NCBI RefSeq assembly: GCF_030463535.1
Contig: NC_132893.1
Coordinates: forward strand, 29,638,782 to 29,702,781
Reading direction: 5' to 3'
From: Salminus brasiliensis
Lineage: Eukaryota > Chordata > Actinopteri > Characiformes > Bryconidae
DNA length: 64,000 nucleotides
Shown here: one piece after another, positions 33,108 to 44,216 of the stretch
Layout of the letters: the number at the start of each line of letters is the position of its first letter
How positions within the stretch are numbered: the stretch's first letter is position 1
Made by a program: the position numbers and the translations under genes
The notes under the pieces: generated by a model
Told to the model about the DNA's origin: nothing
Database searches by the model: none
Seen by the model: only the letters and a program-made list of their open reading frames with translations

Positions 33108-33545
33108 TACACCGATCACCCATAACATTAGGACCACCTGCCTAATATTGAGTAGGTCTCCTTCGGGCTTCCACAACAGGTCAGACCATTCTACAAGACC
33201 TGTAAAGGAGTCCTGAGGGATCTGGCTTTAAGATGTTAGCAGCAGGTCCTTCAAGTTAGTTCTGGACGTTGTGAGGTGGGGCCTCCATGATTTGCATCGA
33301 TTAGCTTAGCACAGGTTGTCCTTTCTTGGGCCACGTTTGTTAGGTACTGACCACTGCATAGCACAAAAAACACAAGACCTGCCTGATGTTTTGGTTATCT
33401 AGCCATATCTAGCTTGGTGCTTGTCAGATTCTCATGCTTGCTTATTTATCCTCACCTTTTGACAGATGATAGATGTAGAGGATTATCAATATTTTTCACG
33501 TCAGCTGTCAGTGGTGCTAATGTCATGGCTGATGTTCATATATTA
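33108..33545 (+). mobile_element. R2 repeat, copy 2
   Basis: Starts ACACCGATCACCCATAACAT and ends near GTCATGGCTGATGTTCAT, an imperfect inverted pair. It contains GGGGCCTCCATGATTTGCAT and GGTACTGACCACTGCATAGC. An internally deleted Tc1-like element with no open transposase. Confidence 0.75.
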
Positions 33546-34139
33546 TCCTATAGCCACTAGTGGCCTGAATGTATCTTGTGGACCCATTCTTCCATTACAG
33601 AAACGTAATTAAGGGAAAGTCCACGAGCAAGTGAAGGCCTTTATTTTCTCGTTCTTCAGTTCAGTAGAAGGAAAATGGGTGAAATCTGAAATTTTCTCAG
33701 TTAGGAGAGTGCTGGATTGTACACTGAGTTGAACACTAATGCTGCGTTCACCAACCTGTACCATCACATTAAATTACACTAAACTAAGCACAAAGTAGTG
33801 AAGCACAAACTAACCTGGGCTCAAATGTAGCATGGAAATTTGATCTAGTTAAATAGATTCACACAGAGGCCCTAAGGTGACATGGTGAATGTTTTTAATA
33901 GGGCGATCCCACCAGATAATATATTGAGGTCACAAAAAATACACTAAAGGAACAAGATTATATATTAAAGGGAACTAAACTAAATGTAACTACACTACAT
34001 TAAACTGTGTGTCACAGTGGGTGGGAATGAGGCATGAACTAATATATAGGTTAAAATCTTACATGGATATAGTATCTCGTTACATAGGATGTTACATGTG
34101 GAGTGGCCACAAGATAATTTATTGATGACATTAGATAAT

Positions 34140-34667
34140 ACACTACATTTCCAAATGTTTATGGACATGCCTTCAAATGAATGCGTCCAACTACTTTAAG
34201 TTACACCCATTGCTAATTCAGATGTGCAAATGCACACACACACACAGCTTGTCTAGTCCCTGTAGAGAAGTACTGCCAAAACAATAGGACTCTCTGGAGC
34301 AGATGAACCTGAACATGAACCTACTGGCACCATGACTAATGCCAGGCTCTACCATTGAGCTGTGGAGCAGTGGAACTGTGTTTACTGGAATGATGGATGG
34401 TGCTCAGTCGAATATTTCTGGGTTGGGAAGTTGGGGATGAGGTGAGGTGATGATCATCTAACATCCTGACCTTGCTAAAGCCCTTGTCGCTGAATGCAAT
34501 CGAATGCTCACAGCAATGCTCTAAAATCTAGTACAAAGCCTTCTTCCCTGGACAGTCGAGACAGTTACTCCAACAAGAGCAGGAGAAACTCTTTTTAAAT
34601 ATCCTTGATTTCAGAAGAAACAATGATTGAGAAGATGTCCCAATACTTTTGTCCATACAGTGTATCT
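34140..34667 (-). mobile_element. R1 repeat, copy 4
   Basis: Near full-length: CACTACATTTCCAAATGTTT opens it and CAATACTTTTGTCCATACAG closes it. It includes AGCTTGTCTAGTCCCTGTAG, GGACTCTCTGGAGCAGATGA and CCTTCTTCCCTGGACAGTCG. It lies just downstream of the second claudin's 3' end. Confidence 0.8.
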
Positions 34668-34732
34668 TAAAGCCACAAAATAATATAATATCTACTAATA
34701 TTTTACATAATCATTTAAACCTTTCTTCTCAT

Positions 34733-35482
34733 TCATAAATCAGCATAGTGACTATACGATGTGTTGACCCGTCCATTCTCTTGACTCCTTTGTGGAGAGC
34801 TGGCTTCATCCTGGTTGTCCTGGGGTGAATCTCTAGGATATGGATCCCGGTTTGTGCTGCTCCAGTTCCTGTTGACCCCCGGAGCCACGGCTGCCCCAAA
34901 CGAATCCATGCTGCGCTTCTCCCCACGGTTCAGTCCACCACAACATTTACGTATTCCAGCAAACATGGCGCCCCCGCCAAGAACTTCCATGAGACCCCCC
35001 ATGTAGCCCAGCACGATGCAGTAACCAACATGGACATCTGAAGAAGGGGATTTGATCTCGTAAAGCATGTGGGTAAACCAGGCAATGGGGATGAGGGTAA
35101 GAGTCCCTGAGAAGAAAATCAGAAAGCCGCCGATGCCAGTCACAGTCCAGTCTGGTGGTCTATTGCTCCAACACTTTACTCCAGCTGCTACCACAACCAG
35201 ACCCATCATGTTCATGACCAGAGATGTCACCATCAGCTTTTGGCCAGTCGTAACCACTCGGTTGGCAAAGTATTCGCTGTCCTGTTGGTTGCAGTAGATG
35301 TTTCTGGATGTTGTGAAGGTCCTGCATATGTCCCATAATCCTTGTTGCAGCACCAGATCTTGAGGTTGTCCTGTGATATGTTGGACAGTTCGCCAGCTGG
35401 GCGCTACAGTGCTCGTCAGGTCCAAAATCCAACCACAAGGTGCCAAGACCAGTCCAAAAATCAAAACCCCAGGAGTGCGCAT
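34733..35482 (-). CDS. Claudin-23-like tight-junction protein, second tandem copy
   Basis: Intronless, 249 residues, starting MRTPGVLIFGLVLAPCGWIL. The claudin signature is intact: W30-type Trp, GLWDIC and a second Cys (IYC) in loop 1. TM2 (LMVTSLVMNMMGLVVVAAGV), TM3 (GIGGFLIFFSGTLTLIPIAW) and TM4 (YCIVLGYMGGLMEVLGGGAM) are clear. The tail ends SHYADL. The two claudins share nearly the whole first 30 residues and the CCGGLNRGEK / CCGGKNRGEK juxtamembrane stretch, so they are tandem duplicates about 2.3 kb apart on the same strand. This copy has ordinary AT-balanced codons. Naming as claudin-23-like is by resemblance, without alignment. Confidence 0.88.
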   Translation of the reverse strand: MRTPGVLIFGLVLAPCGWILDLTSTVAPSWRTVQHITGQPQDLVLQQGLWDICRTFTTSRNIYCNQQDSEYFANRVVTTGQKLMVTSLVMNMMGLVVVAAGVKCWSNRPPDWTVTGIGGFLIFFSGTLTLIPIAWFTHMLYEIKSPSSDVHVGYCIVLGYMGGLMEVLGGGAMFAGIRKCCGGLNRGEKRSMDSFGAAVAPGVNRNWSSTNRDPYPRDSPQDNQDEASSPQRSQENGRVNTSYSHYADL

Positions 35483-35930
35483 TGGTCAGCTGTGAGAATT
35501 TGCTCACTTACTTGTGGAAGTAAAGCTGTTTCAAAGGAAGAGCAAAAGAGGTAAAAAAAGAAGAGGTAAAAGAGGTGGCGGTGGGATGTAGGTTGGTGGC
35601 GTGACTGGCTTTTCAACCAGGAGAAAAAGTGCCTCTAGTTTCAGCAGCGTTTTATTACAGTCTCATGGGGAACAAGGGCTGGCCTGTAATAGAGTAGCTT
35701 GGAGGGTGATTGGCCCCCACACTGAATGGAGCAGTACTGTACAGACAGAAGGCCTACAAAACAAAACTGCAGCCAAGGGTTCCAGAAATTCAGGCTTGGT
35801 GGATTTACTAGACATTGATTGGACCCATTTTAGGAGAAAGCTTATATAATATCTCATATCATATAATAGCAATAGCTGAATCTAGATGTTTTCAGGTAAA
35901 TGCAGGCCAACCCCTACTGCCTTCTGCCTG

Positions 35931-36664
35931 CTCTATTGCAACTGTGGCCAATAACTGGACAATTCTCAGGATTTGGTCCCACTATAAAAAATAATGGTTT
36001 GATCTTTTTGATATAATTTTTAGGAAGTGACATCATCATCAAACACAAATGATCTTCCCTCTTCTCTATATATTAAAGCATTTTGCATACAGATCAAGTT
36101 TGTTCAATGCTCAGATGTGCAAATGCACACACACAGCTTGTCTAGTCCCTGTAGAGAAGTACCACCAAAACAATAGGACTCTCTGGAGCAGATGAACATA
36201 AACCTATTGGCACCATGTCTAATGCCAGGCCTGGGCTGAAAAGCGCTCTACCATTGAGCTGTGGAGCAGTGGAACTGTGTTTACTGGAATGATAGATGGT
36301 GCCCAATCGAATACTTCTGGGATGAGTTGGGCAGTTGGGGATGAGGTGGGGTGGTAATTGTCCAACATCCTGACCTTACTAAAGCCCTTGTCGCTGAATG
36401 CAATCAAATGCCCACAGCAATGCTCTTAATTATCCTTGATTTCAGAAGAAACAACGATTAAGCAGGTGTCCTCTATTGCTCTCTTGCTACTGTGGCAAAT
36501 TACTGGACAATTCTCAGTATTTGGTCCCATTATAATTAATAATGGATCTTTCTGATATAATTTTTACATCATCTTTGATGTGACATCATCATCAAAGACA
36601 AATGATCTTCCCTCTTCTCTATATATTAAAGCATTTTGCATACAGATCAAGTTTGTTCAATGCT
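35931..36664. repeat. Direct duplication flanking an R1 repeat
   Basis: About 180-190 bp at 35931-36112 recurs at 36473-36664. Both contain AACTGGACAATTCTCAG or a near form, GATCTTCCCTCTTCTCTATA and CATTTTGCATACAGATCAAG. A partial R1 repeat (36111-36475) lies exactly between them. Confidence 0.85.
36111..36475 (-). mobile_element. R1 repeat, copy 5 (partial)
   Basis: Contains ACACAGCTTGTCTAGTCCCT, GGACTCTCTGGAGCAGATGA and CCTTGTCGCTGAATGCAATC. It lacks the terminal piece with the ATTGGGACA-type end seen in other copies. Confidence 0.75.
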
Positions 36665-37849
36665 CAATCAATTACTCAATGTTTTATCCCTTCTTTCTAC
36701 CAACAGTCCATTTCTGAATGGGGGTCGTCAATTCTGATCCTGGTGTCGAGAACAGTTTTGCGATATTTCTGCTCAAACATTCCTACTAACCCTAGTAATT
36801 AACATGTGAGTTGAATTAGGTGTGTTACAACTGTGCTAGACCTCAGTCTGCCTTGACTTGTGTAACTGGCCAATCAGCTTTTCTTCGGAAAAGTGTTCAC
36901 ACGCTTAACAACTTTCACAGGGTGGTCAGCACACATAAATACACAGGGACTCACCATAATGTAATCATTAATAATTGAATCCACAGTGGACATGGGCTTT
37001 TTTTGTATTGAATAGAATTTTTGATAAAAAATGACCTAAAGTCTAATTCTAATCATTATGGCTAGAATGGAAAGTTGCTACAGACACTAGACTAGAATAG
37101 TTGGTTTCAGTTTGGAGATTGAAGATACATGGTCACAGATAAGAACTATGAGGAAAAGTTGTAATACGCCTCGAAACCAACAAGACATGCCTGTCATTTC
37201 ATAGAGAGATTATGCCCTGTGATAATGCTATCATTGAGAATTCCTCCCAGAATAAGGTCTTCTTTCTTCTTAGTTTTGTCACCAACACCAAGTAAATAAT
37301 GACAGCAGAAGAACTTTCACCAAGAAGGTCTTGAACCAGGTTCCATATTTGCACTCTTAGCTGTAGCAGATCTACATTATTTGGTTTTTAGCTCAGGTAT
37401 GTAACTTTAATCGCATGCTTGCTAAATAAAAATTTACTGCACAAGCCCCAAAACCAAGAGTCTGATCATTGAATAGAGCCTGGTTAAAATATAGGAATTT
37501 CAAAGTGTTTTTAAAAGATTAGTTTATTTTATTTATTTTGTATTTGGCTAAATTAGTTATCTTTGTAAAGAACAGCAGAAGACATCAGAAATCGACAGAA
37601 AATCTTCAATGCCTACTATGTGATGTCAAGTGTTAATTGCCTTGTATTTCTCATGTCTGTTCAGCCTGTATAGTGTGGAAAAAAATATTATAATGAGTAT
37701 ACTATGACGTTATACATGTATTTGAATCATTAAATAATGTAGTCAAAAAAATGCACTGGAAAATGTTCTGTAATGTGCAAAAATGCTTACCCAGCTAACA
37801 TGCCAATAGGGGGTATGTATGAATAGCCCAAATGGGAATCAGAAAGTTT

Positions 37850-38297
37850 TGTCCTCAGGTTTCACATTCACCAAGGGCAACCGTGGTAAGGGAAAACTCC
37901 CTCGTAGCTGGAGGAAGAAAGCTTGGGAGGAACCAAGCTCATCCTCTTCTGGTCTGAACTGTTTATAAATACTCTTAATATCATAATATAATAATCAAAA
38001 TAATCCTACCCGCTGTCCTGCTCTGGCGTCTTGCATTGATTCATCCTCACCTCACTGCGTGATTATGCTTCTGACTGTTTACCTGCATGGACTTTATCAT
38101 TCTCACTCACATATTATGATCCGGTGTCAACCTGAGGAGCATGTGTTCCTCTTTTGAGTCTTGGTTCCTCTCAAAGTTACTTCCTCTCGACCTGAGAGAG
38201 TTTTCTCTTGCCACTATTGCCACCAGCTTGCTCAAAAGAGGCTCGGACCCGGATGTTGTAAAAGGTGCTATATAAATAAAATTGAATTGAGTTGAAT
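37850..38297 (+). mobile_element. Retroelement 3' end (SINE or LINE tail)
   Basis: The sequence GTCTTGGTTCCTCTCAAAGT, TTTTCTCTTGCCACTATTGC, TGTAAAAGGTGCTATATAAA ends with AAATTGAATTGAGTTGAA. This is the usual 3' tail of a common fish retroelement. A (TTGAA)-type tail marks the 3' end on the plus strand. Confidence 0.65.
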
Positions 38298-39453
38298 GAT
38301 AATCATAATATAGGATAACTAATATAATTATAGTAGTGATGGTAAAAGTAATGAGAGTAAAGATGGTTAGGCACCTAAGCAAACTGCCTAACAGCATTCC
38401 TCTTGACAATAAAACCACTATACAACACATACGTATGCTACTAAGAAAGACACATAGACTTGGTTGGTTTCACCAGCAGCACTCATGATTGAACTTATTA
38501 ATAACTCAAAAGTATTGCTTAGATAAACCAGGTATTGGATGATCACTGCTCAATAATAGTGGGCTTCCTCAAGGAAAAGTTAAGAAAACCTGTGTGCTTA
38601 AATTTTGCATCACCACTTTTTGTATTGTTTTTTTAAATCATCACACTGATCACACCCTCTGCATCTCTCGTGAATATCATAATGCTGTTGGGAAACTGGC
38701 CCCAGATAAGCAGCTTTTAGAATAAGATTTTAAGTTCCACTTTCTTAGGTGCACTGAATTTTATATATCAGTCTGAACGCCAGTAAACAGCCAATAAAAC
38801 CCTCAATCATTTGCTTGGATCAGTTTTATGAGAGCGCTCTCTTCTTGCTCACAGCACTGAAAAGTTCATCACATCCATCTTCGAGCTCTGAGCCGAATGA
38901 GAGAAAGAATGAAGCACGGAATGAAGATCAGCCTGATTTTTAGCTGTTTCCTTCCCCAGCTTGTGGAATGACGAAGCACTAGGCCTTCAGTTGTGGAACC
39001 TGCTTATTAGCTCGGCATCCAGGTTAGTTTAGTCAGAGCAGCTTTTCTCACATCCAGTTTCAGAGACGTATTGTGCATTTTCACAGCATTTTATTTGCTG
39101 GTTGCTGCTTAATGAGTTACACCTCTAAAGCTGACCTCACTCCTGCAATAACATGGAGATGTTTAGCAAATGCTTCCTTGTATGTTCTTATGTTATTTTG
39201 GACTAGTTGGCAACTCACCAGTAAGAATATGTTACGTAGGGAGACTATCTTTTGATTAATTTTTTAAAAAGAGGACACTGGAGACAAGTGGGCACCCATG
39301 GTGGTTAGGATTTGTGTGGCTGGGGTGCTTCAAGTTGTTGTGCCGTGGCAGTGTAAATGTGTGGGGGCAGGTGAGAGTTAAATATGTTAATATGTCATGT
39401 CAACATTTACTAATTTAAGACTAATGAATAATCTAAGACTAATAAATAGCCAT

Positions 39454-39460
<7 letters not shown>

Positions 39461-39538
<78 letters not shown>
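39461..39538. repeat. (CT)n(TA)n compound microsatellite
   Basis: About 18 CT units followed directly by about 20 TA units, in the spacer 5' of the mucin gene. Confidence 0.95.
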
Positions 39539-39540
<2 letters not shown>

Positions 39541-40266
39541 ATGCAATAAAACATCATGTAAAAACAAACTTTTGTGTTTATTGATATTTGCGTTTAGGCA
39601 TTTTTAGTCTATGGTCAATCAACTGTGGTAGAAAAGAAAACCAAACGCTGTTGACCAAAGGCTGTTGCAGCAACAGGTACTTGTAGACCAATATTGGCAA
39701 ATGAGAAGGCGGGACCTAAGCAGATTTACCAATGTTAGATGTAGCAGCAGGTACATGTAGACCAATGCTGGCAAATGGGAAGGTGGGACCTAAGTAGTTT
39801 GACCAATGGTTGATGTAGATCATGTAAAACTTCATACCCAATTCATACAGAAAAAGCTATATATTATACAAAGCTATATATATATATGTATATATAATAA
39901 TATAATAATATAATTGATCCTGAAGGCCTGGAGTTTGTTGATTTCCCTGCTCTACCACACCTACTAAAACTAGCAATTAAGTGATCCAGTGTGTTTGAGC
40001 AGAAACTCACCACTGAACTTTTTTTTTTTAAATAATCCACAAGTGGGATACCCACTTGAACCCCACAGTCCATCGTAAGGTACTATATACATCCACTGAA
40101 GTGCGAAATTAGCACAGCCAATTCACCAGTCATATGTGTTTGGGAGGTAGGAGGAAACCAGAGCACTTAGCCAAAACCCATGCATACACGAGGAGAACAC
40201 AAGAACACAGCAAGGAATAGTGGATGAACCCGAAACCCCATTTTGAAACTGCCCCTGGAGCAGTGC

Positions 40267-40267
<1 letters not shown>

Positions 40268-40319
<52 letters not shown>
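40268..40319. repeat. (CA)n microsatellite
   Basis: About 25 uninterrupted CA units in the spacer before the mucin gene. Confidence 0.95.
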
Positions 40320-40321
<2 letters not shown>

Positions 40322-42167
40322 CCTGCTGTCTTATTATTTATTCAGCTTTATTTATTCATTTGTTTCTGAATTTATTTAAATCTGACTAAAAGGACTCAAA
40401 CTAAAACTTACATTTTCTCTAAAGATACTTATGATAAATATATATGATATACACATACTGTATCCTCAGCTGAGGGCCCAGGGCCTGGTCCACTTTCCAA
40501 ACTTTTGATACTGTCGCCACCTTGTGGTGATTCTAGTAACGTCAAAGAAACGTTTTACCACTATTAAACATTTGTTGCTGGTAGTGACTGCACTTTACTG
40601 AAACTGCTTTTTAAAAAAGTGGAATACTTTATTGGAGTAATACCATCACATCTCACTTAATATGTAAGATGTGATGGTATAACTCCAGCCCAGTTTAACC
40701 CTTTAGTCTTCTTGAGTAATACGAGATAACCTCCTAACAAAGCTCCTTGTTGGCACACACTCCAGGCCTTTCGCAGATAGCTGAAGTACCTTGTATTTCT
40801 ATCTGGATTTAAACTGTCATATGGTTTTAAGGTATGATAGACTACTTTGCCAGTGTTTTTTGCTGATGTCTTCTGCACAAACTGTGTCTTGTGGTCCTGC
40901 TGTGTGTCATATCAACACTGTATGTGTTTTTTTTGGGTCAGGTCTCCTTTGCAGAAGAGATTGTGACCGGAGGGAACTGACATGGTTTGGTAAAGGCTGA
41001 GTAAATAAATGCTGAAGAGGCTTCATATAAAACACACTGTAATACAAACCTGGCAGAATCAACTTTGGGGGAAATACCATGTTCAGTAAACTGGTTGCTA
41101 AAATGTGCGTCATAAGGAGAGACAGAAAGGGTCACGCCCTCTTCCCCGCATTCCAATAAGCCCCGCCTCTCCTCCTAGATTTGGCCATGAAGTTTATTCC
41201 CAGCTCTTGTTCTAAGGGCTAAAATAATACTGATAATGACGTCATGGCATTTTATTCAAGGCCATTTTCCGTTCAGAGGGTCCATAGGTCGCTGTCCATT
41301 TTTGAGACTTTTACTTTGCCGTACTGATCACGATTAAACAGTGTTTATGTCCATGAGTCTGAAGATAATACTGAAATGTATCAATTTTAAAGTTGAATGT
41401 AGTGCTTCAGTGTTTTTTTAAGCAAACATTTACGTAAACATTTAAAAAGTATTATTAATTTATTGTTTTACAATAATTACTTTATTTTCCAATTAAATCT
41501 ACTTTTCGGCACACCTATTTCTTAACAAAACAACACACAGTTTGTTATTAGTACAAAAAATGTGTATAAAAGTATGAAAATGACATAAGTAATAAAAATG
41601 GATAACATCAATGAAGGTCTTTAAAAAATGTCTTTAACTAAATATCTGAATATATAACTGACGTGCATCACTGAAGTTTATAAAGTATGAACTTGAAGCA
41701 AATCCCTAACCTTGACTTTAACCCAAAACCTAAAACCAACCCTAAAAGGAATAATGTTCGTTTTTGTATATAATCAGAGGACTGTGTCAAATTGGTATTG
41801 TTAGAAATTCATACAAGGTGTATATATACTTTATACTTTCATATTGTAATTATACTTGTTTATAGTCTAATTATACATTCTTATATATATATCTGATGGT
41901 CATTGGTTGCCTATATTACCATATTAGATATTAGTAAGTTGGACTTCTCTTAGGACCTCTCTTGCCATCAGAAAATTTAAGCTTATTGGATCATTTTTTA
42001 TTTGCAGCGCTATCTGGATAAATCACTACAATATCACTGCTGTTCGGCAAAAACCATGTATGGCCGTTTTTCACTTTTTTACATAAAGTGAATGGGCCCA
42101 TAGAAAGGCTCCAAAATGATGGAATAAAATCTATGTATTTCTCATTTTTCTCAAAACTGCACGAATT

Positions 42168-42460
42168 AGCATAACATTAGTACCTCATATTGAGTACATT
42201 CTCTTCGTGCCGCCACAACAGATCTGACCATTTGAGGCATGGACTCCTCAAGACCTCTCAAATGAGAGGCCATTAGCAATAGATCCTTTATGTTCTGTAA
42301 GTTGTGTGTCTGTGTGAGACTCCATGGATCGGACCGCATCAGTGAGCTTTAGGTGCCCATGACCCTGTTACCTGGATCACTGGTTGTCCTTTCCTGGAGC
42401 ACTTTTGGATGGTACTGACCACTGCATAACAGAAAACCCCAGATGACCTGTCTGATGTTT
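42168..42460 (+). mobile_element. R2 repeat, copy 3
   Basis: Contains TCGTGCCGCCACAACAGATC, GAGGCATGGACTCCTCAAGA and GGTACTGACCACTGCATAAC, matching the copy at 33108-33545. The first terminal bases are decayed. Confidence 0.7.
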
Positions 42461-42492
42461 TGGAAACAACACCAACTACAAGAACAACTATG

Positions 42493-42680
<188 letters not shown>

Positions 42681-42737
42681 ACTACAATGTCGTGTACATA
42701 TTGTATATGTATTATTTGTAGATTTAAATTAGATTCT

Positions 42738-42943
42738 TTCACCAGCCAATCAGAGGTCAGGACGCCGGGTCCTATCAGCCAATCCTCGCTGAGAGGGCAG
42801 GTCTTATCTCTGGACGGGTGGGGAGAAAAGAAAGCGAAATCTCCTTCATCACTGACAGTTTCCTCCTCACATCAGCGTGGACTGAACTGCAGTCAGGCAG
42901 CTGTGGAGTAACGAGTATTAGCCAACAGCACTACGAGAGGAAA
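42738..42943 (+). promoter_or_regulatory. Candidate promoter / 5' UTR of the PARM1-like gene
   Basis: Two CCAAT boxes lie about 40 bases apart (CAGCCAATCAGAG near 42744 and CAGCCAATCCTCG near 42777), about 150-200 bases upstream of the ATG. Composition is more GC-rich than the surroundings. No clear TATA box. Spacing and orientation fit an NF-Y-type TATA-less promoter; this is inference. Confidence 0.45.
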
Positions 42944-44154
42944 ATGAGAGACTGTCGTCCAGCAATGAGCTTCTCGCTTCTTGTGTTAGCAGGTAGGTTT
43001 CCGTTTATGTGCGAGATGTTAAAGAACCAACAGGAACAGGTTCAGCTTTAGAGAAGTTAAAGAGTGAACTCTAGGTTACACCAGAGCAACTGCTCTGTGA
43101 CATCTTCCCTGTTTTCAGTGGTGGGCAATATTTCTACAGTTCAATATCATGATATTTTCTAAATAGATTTTAATTAAAAATATATATAAATAAACGTTTA
43201 TTAACGTTTATTAATATGTGCTGATGTTGTGTCCTAAAACATGATTGTTTTGCTTCACAGTTTAATTCAGATTTATCCCCTTAAAACCTTATGTATAGTG
43301 CTGTAATTAAAGGGGGGAGTTTCACACATTTCTGCATAGTCCAGTCACTGGGTCAGTGTGGTGTGTATTTGTAGTGTCATTGTAGAGGAACTGACCGACT
43401 CTGATGTCGTTACAGTGGTTGACTGATTCAGAAGCCCAACATATGGCAATATATATTAAATATATGACACATAACATTTATTAGAATATATGGATTTCCC
43501 TTATATGTAAACTTTTTGTCACATATTGAAAAATAGATGACATATATGCCAACCTGTTTGAAATGTACCATTTTCAAATACAGAGCATAAATCATAGCTA
43601 TAAATCAACATATACAAATATATGATGACATATTTACCAATATGGGATGGACAGTGACAATATGTGTCATATATATTTAGATATTTAACATTTATGGGCT
43701 AGAATTGATACTCACCTGTGCATATATGCATTGTGGATGGACCTAATAATCAGGGATATATGAATGCTCAATACATTATACATATTTATGAAATATATGA
43801 TACTTACATATATGTAAACAATATATATGTGCATCGATGTTAAAATACATGCCCTGTACCTTGTTACATATGTGCATATATGGCTATATATATCCCTATG
43901 GGGATGTTAGGAACTATGGGGATGTTAGGAAGGTGTTGTGATGACTTCAATGTAAATAGCCATTTTATTGACCATCCAAAAAGACCAGTGAACCTACTTG
44001 TGACTTTGTTTATAAGTAATCTAAAAAAGTAAAGTAATAATAAATAAAAAGTCTTTCTTTTGGGCAGATGTTTTGTCTCACATGTTTTGCAGTGCATGTA
44101 TATTTGTGGCCGGAAGTGTACATCAGTCACTTTTTCCTGGTTCAGAATGAGTGT

Positions 44155-44216
<62 letters not shown>

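Larger units (their letters stand above)
36670..42460. other. Gene-poor spacer
   Basis: AT-rich, repeat-bearing sequence between the claudins and the mucin gene. Recognised items: a SINE/LINE 3' end (37850-38297), (CT)n(TA)n at 39461-39538, a 72-bp tandem pair (39666-39815), (CA)n at 40268-40318, a hairpin (40633-40687) and an R2 repeat (42168-42460). No exon set is supported. Confidence 0.45.

Noticed and set aside
40123-40317. Frames beginning with Cys-Val repeats
   Set aside because: Translation of a (CA)n microsatellite on the opposite strand.
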